From JBBQXY01 sp051004815 (GTDB lineage Bacteria > Chloroflexota > Ktedonobacteria > Ktedonobacterales > Ktedonobacteraceae), in the NCBI GenBank assembly GCA_051004815.1, contig JBPCJY010000069.1, positions 1 through 30,275 on the forward strand: DNA of 30,275 bases. Reading direction: 5' to 3'. Below are positions 23,057-30,275 of the stretch, in pieces (position 1 is the stretch's first letter; each line of letters starts with the position of its first letter). Both the position numbers and the translations under genes were made by a program. The notes under the pieces are model-generated. The model searched no databases. It had not been told where the DNA came from and saw only the letters and a list, made by a program, of their open reading frames with translations.

Positions 23057-23563
23057 ATGCACAACCTGGACGAGAGCAGCCGTACTCGCACTATTACCTG
23101 GGAGGACCCTGCGCTTGCCGCAAAGGCGGGTCGTACAATGAGTGGTCTGGACTATTTGAAGGCGATGCAGGCGGGTACTGTACCGCCATCTCCCATTGCC
23201 TTGCTCATGAATATGGGTATAGCGGAAGTAGACGAGGGGCGGATCGTCTTCTCGGCTGAGCCGGAGGAGTATCATTACAATCCAATTGGTACGGTACATG
23301 GTGGGCTGGCGGCGACGTTGCTCGATTCGGCAATGGCGTGTGCTATTCACACGATGTTGCCAGCGGGAACCAACTACACTACGCTGGAGATCAAGGTCAA
23401 TTACCTGCGGCCTATGACCCGCGAGACAGGTATTGTGTATTGTGAAGGGAAAGTGATCCACGTTGGTGGGCGTGTGGCCACGAGCGAGGGTCGGCTGACC
23501 GATGCTGCTGGCAAGCTCTATGCACATGGCACAACAACGTGCATGATTATGAGAGGCCATTAA
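23057..23563 (+). CDS. PaaI-family hotdog-fold thioesterase
   Basis: A 168-residue hotdog protein. The family core YNPIGTVHGGLAATLLDSAMACAI (about residues 74-97) includes the HGG turn and the catalytic Asp of PaaI-like acyl-CoA thioesterases. LEIKVNYLRPM and GRVATSEGRLTDAAGKLYAHGTTT complete the fold. The likely reaction is hydrolysis of an acyl- or aryl-acyl-CoA. A ~45-residue N-terminal extension is somewhat long for the family. Start: ATG 23057 with AAAGGAA upstream. The palindrome and TetR-type operator upstream suggest effector-controlled expression. Confidence 0.87.
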   Translation: MHNLDESSRTRTITWEDPALAAKAGRTMSGLDYLKAMQAGTVPPSPIALLMNMGIAEVDEGRIVFSAEPEEYHYNPIGTVHGGLAATLLDSAMACAIHTMLPAGTNYTTLEIKVNYLRPMTRETGIVYCEGKVIHVGGRVATSEGRLTDAAGKLYAHGTTTCMIMRGH

Positions 23564-23622
23564 TTGTGCCCTTCCAGCATCATCGCAGTTTACGTTAATT
23601 TGTATCATGAGGAGAACTGGAG

Positions 23623-24462
23623 CTATGCAGGGAAAAGCGAGCGGAATGCTGACCCGGAAATTGCTTCCTCAGACATGGCGGTATAGGTTCCCTGAGTCAA
23701 AAGCTCCTGGGCGATACGTTGTAGGCGACCCAGGGCGGCACGCATTGGCCCGGAGCCAAAGCTGACACGCGCTACACCAAGTTGAGCCAGAGCAGGGATT
23801 GAGGGAGTTGAGGAACTTGCGAGGATATTGATCGGCCCATGCACCGCCTGTACAAGTTGGGCAATCGTGTCGGCATCGCTCACCCCAATCGGGAACAGGC
23901 TGTCCGCGCCAGCCTCACGATAGACATTGAGACGCTGTATCGCCTGTTGCATTTGGCGGGCTGCATCACCGCTGCGCAGTAAAAACACGTCTGTGCGAGC
24001 ATTGATGACGATGGGAACATCCATAGATGCGCCCAGTGCTTGAATGGCTTTGAGGAGTTCGACCTGGTAGGCCATGTCTACCAGGGTATTTTCCGGCTGC
24101 TTCGTCGAATCTTCAATATTGATGCCGACCGCGCCAGCGGTGATGACCGCCCGGATGGTCTGTAGCACCTCTGCAATGCTGCTACCAAACCCTGCTTCGA
24201 TGTCGGCAGTGACGGGGCAAGCGACGCTGCGGGCAATATGCGCGATGGCTTCGATCATCATATCCGGGTGAATGTGTTGGCCGTCGCTATAGCCAAAGGC
24301 GGCGGCGACGCCTGAACTGGTGGTGGCTATCGCGGGGAATCCAGCCTTGAAAAATACGCTGGCACTGGCGGCATCCCAGGCGTTGGGCAGGACGAGCGGT
24401 TGTGTGCCTGTGTGCATCTGGCGAAATTGTATGGCTTTTGCTTTCTGAGTACTTGTATTCAT
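23623..24462 (-). CDS. PEP mutase / isocitrate lyase superfamily enzyme
   Basis: A 279-residue alpha/beta-barrel enzyme. VLPNAWDAASA (24-34), VTADIEAGFG (84-93, the DxE metal pair at Asp87/Glu89) and NIEDS (115-119) match the superfamily. The KKCGH catalytic cysteine motif of isocitrate and methylisocitrate lyases is not seen, so it is more likely a phosphonomutase-like, oxaloacetate-hydrolase-like or C-C lyase member of unknown substrate. I chose ATG 24462, preceded by AAGGAAATCGC; a longer frame to 24582 has no ribosome site and runs through the promoter of the next gene. It is convergent with the thioesterase and divergent from the molybdenum enzyme. Confidence 0.82.
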   Translation of the reverse strand: MNTSTQKAKAIQFRQMHTGTQPLVLPNAWDAASASVFFKAGFPAIATTSSGVAAAFGYSDGQHIHPDMMIEAIAHIARSVACPVTADIEAGFGSSIAEVLQTIRAVITAGAVGINIEDSTKQPENTLVDMAYQVELLKAIQALGASMDVPIVINARTDVFLLRSGDAARQMQQAIQRLNVYREAGADSLFPIGVSDADTIAQLVQAVHGPINILASSSTPSIPALAQLGVARVSFGSGPMRAALGRLQRIAQELLTQGTYTAMSEEAISGSAFRSLFPA

Positions 24463-24564
24463 GCGATTTCCTTCTTCTAGACGTATTCTGCAATACCATT
24501 GTAACTGTTTTGGCAGAAGGATGTAAGAGCCAGGGAGACAAAAGGGCATAGGCCAATTTCTATA

Positions 24565-24573
24565 TGTTATAAT
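24565..24573 (+). promoter_or_regulatory. Extended -10 promoter for the second molybdenum enzyme
   Basis: TGT followed by a perfect TATAAT (24568-24573). The -35 region (GGCATA) is poor, as allowed for extended -10 promoters. The leader would be about 115 bases, with possible stems such as TCCGGT/GCCGGA near 24644-24680. Confidence 0.5.
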
Positions 24574-24696
24574 CAAATTCATGACCTTATGTGTGAGGTG
24601 ACGGTACGGTAGAAAGTTCGTTGATTAAGAAATTGGGTATAAACTCCGGTCAAAAATGCTTATGCCGAAGGGGCCGGAAGGCTAAAGGAGCGATCA

Positions 24697-26952
24697 ATGA
24701 CTGCTACGAAGACCAGTTACGCAACCTGTCCGCTCTGTGAAGCGACCTGTGGCCTGGAAATTGTCACACGCGGGCGTGAGGTGCTCTCTATCCGTGGGGA
24801 TACCGACGATGTGTTTAGTCATGGCTATATCTGCCCGAAAGCGTATAGTTTGAAGGAACTGGATGCCGATGCCGACCGCATTAGTGAGCCAATGGTGCGC
24901 AGAGGCGAGCAATGGGTAGCGGTGAGTTGGGAGGAGGCTTTTGCCGAGATTGAACGCGGCCTTGCTCCTATCTTGCAAGAACATGGACGCGATGCGTTGG
25001 CCTTTTACGTGGGCAATCCCAACGTGCATAACCTCTCTAATCTGCTCTACCTGCCGATGTTGCTGCATGCTGGTGGGACACGTAATATTTTCACGGCCTC
25101 CACGGTTGATCAGATGCCCAAGCAATTGGCGGTTGGCCTGATGTTTGGTACATTCCTCTCTGTTCCTATACCTGATCTGGAGCGCAGCGATTACCTGCTC
25201 TTGCTGGGCGCAAACCCACTGGTTTCCAATGGCAGCTTGATGACTGCGCCGGACATGCGTGGTCGTATCCGTCGCTTGCGGGAGCGTGGCGGCAAAGTCG
25301 TAGTGATTGATCCGTATCGCACGCGCACGGCGCAGGAGGCCGACGACCATCATTTTATTCGTCCCGGCAACGATGCGCACTTCCTGTTTGCCCTCGTCCA
25401 CACGCTTTTTGCGGAAGGATTAGTGGCACCCGGCAGGCTGGCTGAACACACAAATGGTCTTGAGCAGGTGCGCACGCTGGCCGAGCATTTTGCGCCTGAA
25501 AAAGTTGCCCCACTGTGCGGTATTGACGCGGAGACGATACGTTCGCTGGCTCGCGATCTGGCAGCTGCGCCACGAGCGGTTGTTTATGGGCGCATGGGTA
25601 CCTGCACACAGGAGTTTGGTACACTCGCCAGTTGGTTGGTTGACGTGCTGAACGTCTTGACAGGCAATCTCGACCGTGCAGGTGGTGCTATGTTTCCCAA
25701 GGCTGCGGCGGGAGCACGCAATGCGCTTGGCACACCCGGCAAGGGAAAAGGTGTGCGCACCGGACGTTGGAAGAGTCGCGTGCGTGGTTTGCCAGAGGTC
25801 TTCGGAGAACTCCCGGCGTCGTGTCTGGCTGAGGAGATAGAGACGCCCGGCAAGGGGCAGGTCAGGGCTATGATTTCAGTGGCGGGCAATCCCGTCCTCA
25901 GTACGCCCAACAGCCAACGTTTACAGCAGGCACTGGGAACGCTTGAATTTATGGTCAGCGTGGATATCTATCTCAATGAGACAACGCGCTATGCGAATGT
26001 CATCCTACCGCCGCCGCCTGCATTGGCGCGTTCGCACTATGACGTTGCGTTCTATCAGTTAGCTGCCCACAACGTGGCGCATTATTCGCCGCAGGTCATT
26101 GAACGTGAACCAGGAACGTTGGATGAGTGGGAGATATTTCTGCGTTTAGTGGGTATCCTGGGAGGACAGGGTTCTGATTGCGACCTTGCTTTGCTGGATG
26201 AGCTAAGTGTGGCGGCACTGGTGCAACGCGAGGTTGCCACGGCTGGCTCAACTATAGAGGGGCGCAATGCCGATGAAATCCTTGCCGCACTCAAACTGCG
26301 ACGCGGACCGGAGCGCATACTCGACTTCCTCTTAAGGAGTGGTCCCTACGGCGATGGCTTTGGCGCACAGCGCATCGGTTTGAGCCTTGGCTTTTTGGAA
26401 GACGCTCCGCATGGTGTTGACCTTGGCCCATTGCAGCCACGTATTCCAGAGGTGTTGCGCACGTCTTCCGGTAAAATCGAGCTGGCTCCCCCACTTATTA
26501 TGCAGGATGTCGAGCGGCTACAAGCTTCGTTGGAACGGACTGAACAGGCAAGTGGGCAGATGCTCTTAATCGGGCGGCGCGATCTGCGCTCAAATAACTC
26601 ATGGATGCACAATCTCAACGTGCTGACCAAAGGCAAAGAGCGTTGTCTGTTGCACATGCATCCCAATGATGCTTCGCGCCTGACATTAGCTGACGGAGAG
26701 ACCGCGTCTATCACCTCGCGTGTGGGAACTGTCCATGTCCCGATTGAGTTAACCGAGGCGATTATGCCAGGAGTGGTGAGTCTTCCCCATGGTTGGGGTC
26801 ACAACCTGTCCGGCGTAAAGCTGCATATCGCAACGGAGCATGCTGGTGTCAATACCAACACGCTGACCGATGAGTCCGGATTTGATCCGTTGTCGGGCAA
26901 TGCTATCCTGAACGGTATTCCCGTGACGATTGAGAAGGCGATTTCAGCGTAG
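24697..26952 (+). CDS. Molybdopterin oxidoreductase lacking the usual Cys/Sec ligand
   Basis: A 751-residue protein of the bis-MGD enzyme superfamily. The [4Fe-4S] site is Cys11, Cys14, Cys18 and Cys46 (CPLCEATC..ICPKA). The fold blocks VIDPYRTRTAQEADDHHFIRPG-type and LTGNLDRAGGAMFPK are present, as is the C-terminal dinucleotide-binding domain (LLIGRRDLRSNNSWMHN, about 625-640). At the place where nitrate reductases and formate dehydrogenases have Cys or Sec, the sequence is ASTVDQMPKQ (134-143), so Ser135 or Asp138 may bind the metal. No signal peptide. Start: ATG 24697 after AAAGGAG. No partner subunit genes adjoin it, so it may act alone with a soluble carrier. The substrate is unknown. 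Confidence 0.85.
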   Translation: MTATKTSYATCPLCEATCGLEIVTRGREVLSIRGDTDDVFSHGYICPKAYSLKELDADADRISEPMVRRGEQWVAVSWEEAFAEIERGLAPILQEHGRDALAFYVGNPNVHNLSNLLYLPMLLHAGGTRNIFTASTVDQMPKQLAVGLMFGTFLSVPIPDLERSDYLLLLGANPLVSNGSLMTAPDMRGRIRRLRERGGKVVVIDPYRTRTAQEADDHHFIRPGNDAHFLFALVHTLFAEGLVAPGRLAEHTNGLEQVRTLAEHFAPEKVAPLCGIDAETIRSLARDLAAAPRAVVYGRMGTCTQEFGTLASWLVDVLNVLTGNLDRAGGAMFPKAAAGARNALGTPGKGKGVRTGRWKSRVRGLPEVFGELPASCLAEEIETPGKGQVRAMISVAGNPVLSTPNSQRLQQALGTLEFMVSVDIYLNETTRYANVILPPPPALARSHYDVAFYQLAAHNVAHYSPQVIEREPGTLDEWEIFLRLVGILGGQGSDCDLALLDELSVAALVQREVATAGSTIEGRNADEILAALKLRRGPERILDFLLRSGPYGDGFGAQRIGLSLGFLEDAPHGVDLGPLQPRIPEVLRTSSGKIELAPPLIMQDVERLQASLERTEQASGQMLLIGRRDLRSNNSWMHNLNVLTKGKERCLLHMHPNDASRLTLADGETASITSRVGTVHVPIELTEAIMPGVVSLPHGWGHNLSGVKLHIATEHAGVNTNTLTDESGFDPLSGNAILNGIPVTIEKAISA

Positions 26953-26961
26953 CGTAACTGC

Positions 26962-27450
26962 TCAGGTTTGTGCTGAAATCTCGACTTCCGCCTCAATCTC
27001 AACTGGCATAGCGAGTGGTAAGGCGGCCATGCCGACGGCGGAGCGGGCGTGCTGTCCGGCTTCCTGGCCGTAGAGTTCGAGGATAAGGTCGGAGAAGCCA
27101 TTGATGACGGCTGGTTGCTGGGTAAAGTGCGGTGCTGAGTTTACCATGCCATGCACTTTCAACCATGCCGTCACGCGGTCCAGGTCTCCTAACTCGCGCT
27201 GTAAACTGCCGAGGATAGCGAGTGCGGTGAGCCGTGCCGCCTGGTAGGCTTGCTCTACCGAGACCTCGGCTCCCACTTTGCCCAGCGGGTCAGCGATAGA
27301 GCCATCGACGTTTTGGGGGCCATGACCGGAGATATATGCCTTGTTGCCGCGAACACGTACCCAGGAGAAGGGTAGGCGCATACCGGGCGGAAGTTTAAGG
27401 GGTTCCGGTAGCACAAGTCCAAGGGCGGCTAGTCTTGCCTCAATGTTCAT
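26962..27450 (-). CDS. RidA/YjgF/YER057c family protein
   Basis: A 162-residue protein. The family end HARSAVGMAALPLAMPVEIEAEV places Arg136 where RidA has its substrate-binding arginine, and AYISGHGP and EQAYQAARLTALAIL are also typical. RidA enzymes hydrolyse reactive enamine or imine intermediates, but this longer subgroup is not well characterised. Start: ATG 27450 with AAGGAG upstream. It follows the phospholipase-D-like gene by 41 bases on the same strand and ends nine bases from the molybdenum enzyme, tail-to-tail. Confidence 0.85.
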   Translation of the reverse strand: MNIEARLAALGLVLPEPLKLPPGMRLPFSWVRVRGNKAYISGHGPQNVDGSIADPLGKVGAEVSVEQAYQAARLTALAILGSLQRELGDLDRVTAWLKVHGMVNSAPHFTQQPAVINGFSDLILELYGQEAGQHARSAVGMAALPLAMPVEIEAEVEISAQT

Positions 27451-27491
27451 GAGTATTCATTCTCCTTATAACAGCATACGGAATAACAGCA

Positions 27492-28763
27492 TTATAACAA
27501 CATACGGAGCGGGGCGAGTATGCGTTCGCCTAGCTGTGAGTACCAGGGGCGGAGAAGCCATTCATCCAGGTTCAGCTCGAAGGCGTTGGTGATGTCACAG
27601 GTGAACAGTTCTTCCATTTGCCGGGCCAGTGCTTCACTGTAAATTTCCGCATTGATTTCGTAGTTGCCGACGGAACTGAGGCGGTCGAGATTGGCGGTGC
27701 CAATAGTGGACCACTGCCCGTCAATGGTGCAGGTTTTGGCGTGCAGCATGTTGCGATAGCCAAAAACGTGAATACCGGCTTTGAGGCAGTCAGTAAAGTA
27801 ACCGCGTGTGAGCCAGTCTACGACAATATGATTGGAGATCCACGGTACCAGCACTTGCACATCGACGCCACGTTGGGCGGCGGCTCTGAGGGCATCGAGC
27901 AGAGTAGAGTCAGGTACAAAGTAGGCGTTGGTGAGACGGATAGAATGCTCGGCCCGGTCGATGGCCTCAATGTACATATCGCGAATGGGAAAGGTGAGCT
28001 GGAGGGCATTGGTGCCACTGATGGTGATGAGAGGGTCGAAGCGACGTGGATAATGCCGTGTGATGCGGACGTTATCTGTGTAGTGGCGATTCCAGAAATC
28101 GATGAAGGATTGGGCGAGGTCGGCAGCGGCTGGACCCTGGATGCGTATATGGGTATCCCGCCAGGAGGTGGCGTAGAGGCTACCCAGATTATAGCCACCG
28201 ATGAAGCTGATAGTGCCATCGACGATGAGGAGCTTGCGATGATCGAGGGCGTAGCGGCGTATATCGAACAGTTGCCAGGGGCGGCTGATGCCCTTGTAGG
28301 ATAGTACGTGCATAGGGGGCGGAAATTGCTTGAATTCGTGCGGCACCACTGTATTGCCAAAGCTGTCGAAAACGACGAAGACATCCACTCCTTCATGGGC
28401 TTTTCGCGCCAGGTGCTCTTTGAATTCCTGACCAAGTGCGTCGCCTTTCCAGATGTAGGTTTCCAGGTAAACGCTTTCCTGCGCGGAGTCAATGGCGGCC
28501 AACATCGCATCGAAGAGGTCGCGGCCATAATTATACAGTTGTAAGCGATTGTCTCCCACGCGTACTTCATGCAGGTGTGGATGGGGAAAGCCTCCTACCC
28601 GCCGCTTTCTCCGTACAACGGAGACAATTTGCAGGATGGCAACGGTGATGGTTTGCAGTGAAACTGTCAAGCCAACGATCATGAGCACAATATTTTTAAC
28701 AGAAAATCTACGTGACTGATATAAGTCGCGCAATTGCTCTAGTGGCTGTAGTTTTTTCGGCAT
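27492..28763 (-). CDS. Cardiolipin-synthase-like phospholipase D family membrane protein
   Basis: A 423-residue protein with two HKD motifs: His175-Lys177-Asp182 (DHRKLLIVDG) and His341-Lys343-Asp348 (HAKTCTIDG), each followed by the usual GGYNLGS or GTANLD. One N-terminal membrane helix lies at about 23-49. The domain order fits bacterial cardiolipin synthases, which condense two phosphatidylglycerol molecules; many have two N-terminal helices, so the single one is slightly unusual. Start: ATG 28763 with a weak GAG-containing ribosome site. Likely co-transcribed with the RidA gene. Confidence 0.88.
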   Translation of the reverse strand: MPKKLQPLEQLRDLYQSRRFSVKNIVLMIVGLTVSLQTITVAILQIVSVVRRKRRVGGFPHPHLHEVRVGDNRLQLYNYGRDLFDAMLAAIDSAQESVYLETYIWKGDALGQEFKEHLARKAHEGVDVFVVFDSFGNTVVPHEFKQFPPPMHVLSYKGISRPWQLFDIRRYALDHRKLLIVDGTISFIGGYNLGSLYATSWRDTHIRIQGPAAADLAQSFIDFWNRHYTDNVRITRHYPRRFDPLITISGTNALQLTFPIRDMYIEAIDRAEHSIRLTNAYFVPDSTLLDALRAAAQRGVDVQVLVPWISNHIVVDWLTRGYFTDCLKAGIHVFGYRNMLHAKTCTIDGQWSTIGTANLDRLSSVGNYEINAEIYSEALARQMEELFTCDITNAFELNLDEWLLRPWYSQLGERILAPLRMLL

Positions 28764-28806
28764 AGCTTATCTCTATCCATCCTTATTCTCTCAAGCATTC
28801 GTGTTT

Positions 28807-28828
28807 GCTGGTGATATCAAGCACCAGC
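28807..28828. other. Short hairpin upstream of the cardiolipin-synthase-like gene
   Basis: GCTGGTG and CACCAGC pair perfectly around an 8-base loop, 44 bases before the start codon. No U-run follows. Possibly a leader structure or operator. Confidence 0.35.
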
Positions 28829-28881
28829 CAAGGTTCTTCTGTCAAGTTTTGAGATTTCTGGTGATTACCCATAAGTCGGCC

Positions 28882-28950
28882 ACAGATTCTTCGCTGTGCT
28901 CAGAATGACAACCGGGAGGTCTGTCATTCTGAGCGCAGCGAAGAATCTGT
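28882..28950. repeat. Inverted pair of the dispersed palindromic repeat
   Basis: Two 29-base arms (28882-28910 and 28922-28950) are complementary except at one base and flank an 11-base centre. Each arm carries the ATTCT/AGAAT core. It ends one base before the stop codon of the methyltransferase gene and could serve as its transcript end. Confidence 0.9.
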
Positions 28951-28951
28951 T

Positions 28952-30139
28952 TTAGTAGTTTGTAATTATCAGGTGTTCGGCGTTTCTATCGTTGCGGTCT
29001 TGAAAGCTCACCAGGTATTTTTTATCGAATGTTCGCAGAGTGAGACCGGCCTGAGCGTATAAGTTGAGGATGGCGGGAGTGTTTTTGATGACGAGCATGA
29101 ATTTGGCCTGGCATTGGGATTTGAGGTAATGGGCTAAGCGTTCTTGATCCTGCATACTAAAAATGTTTTGGGTATAGGTGCTAAACTTACTGTCGTAGGG
29201 CGGGTCAAGGAAAATGAAATCGTTTGCCGAGGGAGCATGCTTGCGGAGAAATGTCGCGAAGTCCATGTTTTCAATAACGGTACCTGCAAGAAAACGCTGC
29301 AATGCCATAGAATGCATGTAGGCTATTTTCTGGGCCAAATCCTTGCGGTTGTACGAAATGCCTCCGTAGGGAACGTTGAATTTCCCCTGACTGTTGTAGC
29401 GAAACATGGACGCGTAGGCATTCTCGCGCACAAAGAAGAATATGGCGGTAGCCTGGCCTGGGGGTATGTCATACTGCTGAATATGATTATAGAGATGCCG
29501 AAGATGCATATAAAAGGCACTTTTTAACGCGCACTCTAGATTTGCCAGGATATCATTCGCGGGTAAACGCCATTTTTTTTGCTCTAATGCTTTCATGCGC
29601 TTTGTTTTGCCCAGCAAGTTCCGTTGAAGCTCACAGACGAAGTTGTCAGTAGCTTTGTTGGGGAAGGCAGCAAACATGGCGGTAAATTCTGTGATGTGCC
29701 GTTGAATAAATTCAAGGAAGCTGTGTTCTGCTTCTTTGGTTGAGCAGATACCCGTGGAGTAGCTGTGATAGAGCGCAATAAGCTCTGCCGCCTCGTTGTC
29801 TACGATCCTGCTGATGTCTTGCCAGCCATTGAGCAACCTGTCCAGAGTGTGAAAGAAGTCCTCATCCTGTTGTGCGATCATCTTATAAAGCTGAAAGAGT
29901 TCAGTAGATTTGTCGTTGATGAAAGCTTTTGGGGCTTGCAAAGAAAAAAGGACTGCGCCACCGCCAATGAAGGGTTCGTAATAGGTATCAAAAGAGGGTA
30001 TGAGCGGTAAAATATTGTGCAGTTCCTTTTTTTTGCCACCGGCCCATTTGAGAAAAGGGGTCAGTGGCTCTGCCTTTTCTTGTGAGGTTTCAGCTTGTAT
30101 TGTAGTTGTAGGACGCTGCGCTGTAGGGTTATGCTGCAT
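28952..30139 (-). CDS. D12-class DNA adenine-N6 methyltransferase (Dam-like)
   Basis: A 395-residue enzyme that methylates adenine in DNA. It has the class order of Dam: FLKWAGGKKKEL (29-40, AdoMet contact), YEPFIGGGAVLF (54-65, motif I-type) and catalytic DPPY (312-315). Length exceeds E. coli Dam by over 100 residues, mostly in the middle recognition region (about 80-220), so the target site may differ from GATC. The first ~25 residues are probably disordered. No restriction gene is visible, but the window ends 136 bases upstream. Start: ATG 30139, without a strong ribosome site. The gene is somewhat AT-rich relative to the neighbouring region. Confidence 0.88.
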   Translation of the reverse strand: MQHNPTAQRPTTTIQAETSQEKAEPLTPFLKWAGGKKKELHNILPLIPSFDTYYEPFIGGGAVLFSLQAPKAFINDKSTELFQLYKMIAQQDEDFFHTLDRLLNGWQDISRIVDNEAAELIALYHSYSTGICSTKEAEHSFLEFIQRHITEFTAMFAAFPNKATDNFVCELQRNLLGKTKRMKALEQKKWRLPANDILANLECALKSAFYMHLRHLYNHIQQYDIPPGQATAIFFFVRENAYASMFRYNSQGKFNVPYGGISYNRKDLAQKIAYMHSMALQRFLAGTVIENMDFATFLRKHAPSANDFIFLDPPYDSKFSTYTQNIFSMQDQERLAHYLKSQCQAKFMLVIKNTPAILNLYAQAGLTLRTFDKKYLVSFQDRNDRNAEHLIITNY

Positions 30140-30197
30140 GTTTGATGTATGCCTGCTTTATGTTGATGTTTGCACTTTACCAGTACGGTCAAGACTT

Positions 30198-30275
30198 CCA
30201 GGGCGGGAGGGAGGGGGGGGGCGGCCGGGCAGACGGGAAGGGGAGGAGAGGTGGGGGGGTGTAGTCGGGGGGGGC
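30198..30275. other. G-rich low-complexity terminal sequence, probable contig-end artefact
   Basis: Runs of up to nine G with few pyrimidines, unlike anything else in the window, continue to the last base. This pattern fits poor-quality read ends. It is not interpreted as biology. Confidence 0.6.

Noticed and set aside
24640..24690. Glycine-riboswitch-like segment GCCGAAGGGGC
   Set aside because: It shares only a short string; the remaining conserved parts are missing, and the downstream gene is unrelated to glycine.
28952..30275. Prophage or restriction-modification locus
   Set aside because: Only a single methyltransferase is present, with no phage or endonuclease gene in the window.

Overview
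The window reads as chromosomal DNA of a Gram-positive-like, multi-gene-kinase bacterium, most plausibly a member of the Chloroflexota (Ktedonobacteria-like). This is an inference from gene content: two membrane-anchored Ser/Thr kinases, one fused to a type-1 periplasmic-binding-protein sensor, a sulfolipid synthase gene, several molybdenum enzymes, TTG/GTG starts and Shine-Dalgarno-led genes. No rRNA, tRNA, CRISPR array or intact transposase was seen. The last ~75 bases are almost pure G runs and look like a low-quality contig end.

Layout. (1) 367-6956, plus strand: a seven-gene operon for a NarI-like cytochrome b, a NasA/NarB-type molybdenum oxidoreductase, a four-cluster ferredoxin-like subunit, a Tat-type Rieske protein, a small membrane protein, an HPP-family (nitrite-transporter-like) protein and a DUF488 protein. 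(2) 6957-9832: an AT-richer stretch holding a long RNA-type hairpin, a 126-bp MITE-like element with a 9-bp target duplication, a good promoter followed by three 10-bp tandem repeats, and a receptor-like kinase. (3) 9907-13907, minus strand: PknB-like kinase, RibD-C-domain reductase and SAM methyltransferase as one operon, with a promoter and an attenuator-like leader. (4) 14157-15748: cupin and DUF2249 genes divergent from a Crp-type regulator, with two abutting palindromes between them. (5) 15764-18865, minus strand: dienelactone hydrolase with an MhqR-like operator, then an S9 peptidase. (6) 19225-22802: sqdB facing a minus-strand operon of a small membrane protein, a DedA protein and a GT28 glycosyltransferase, a likely glycolipid locus. 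(7) 22896-24462: a 66-bp palindrome containing a TetR-type operator, a PaaI-like thioesterase and a PEP-mutase/isocitrate-lyase family enzyme. (8) 24697-28763: a second molybdopterin oxidoreductase without the usual Cys ligand, a RidA-family protein and a cardiolipin-synthase-like phospholipase D. (9) 28952-30139: a solitary D12-class adenine methyltransferase.

How the parts may work together. The first operon looks like a quinol-linked, cytoplasm-facing nitrate (or related oxyanion) reductase with an unusual extra Rieske subunit and a product transporter; its gene set recalls haloarchaeal nar operons more than bacterial nas operons. The two kinases are candidate sensors of extracytoplasmic signals. 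A dispersed palindromic repeat occurs in at least three intergenic regions, with compensatory base changes in its stem.
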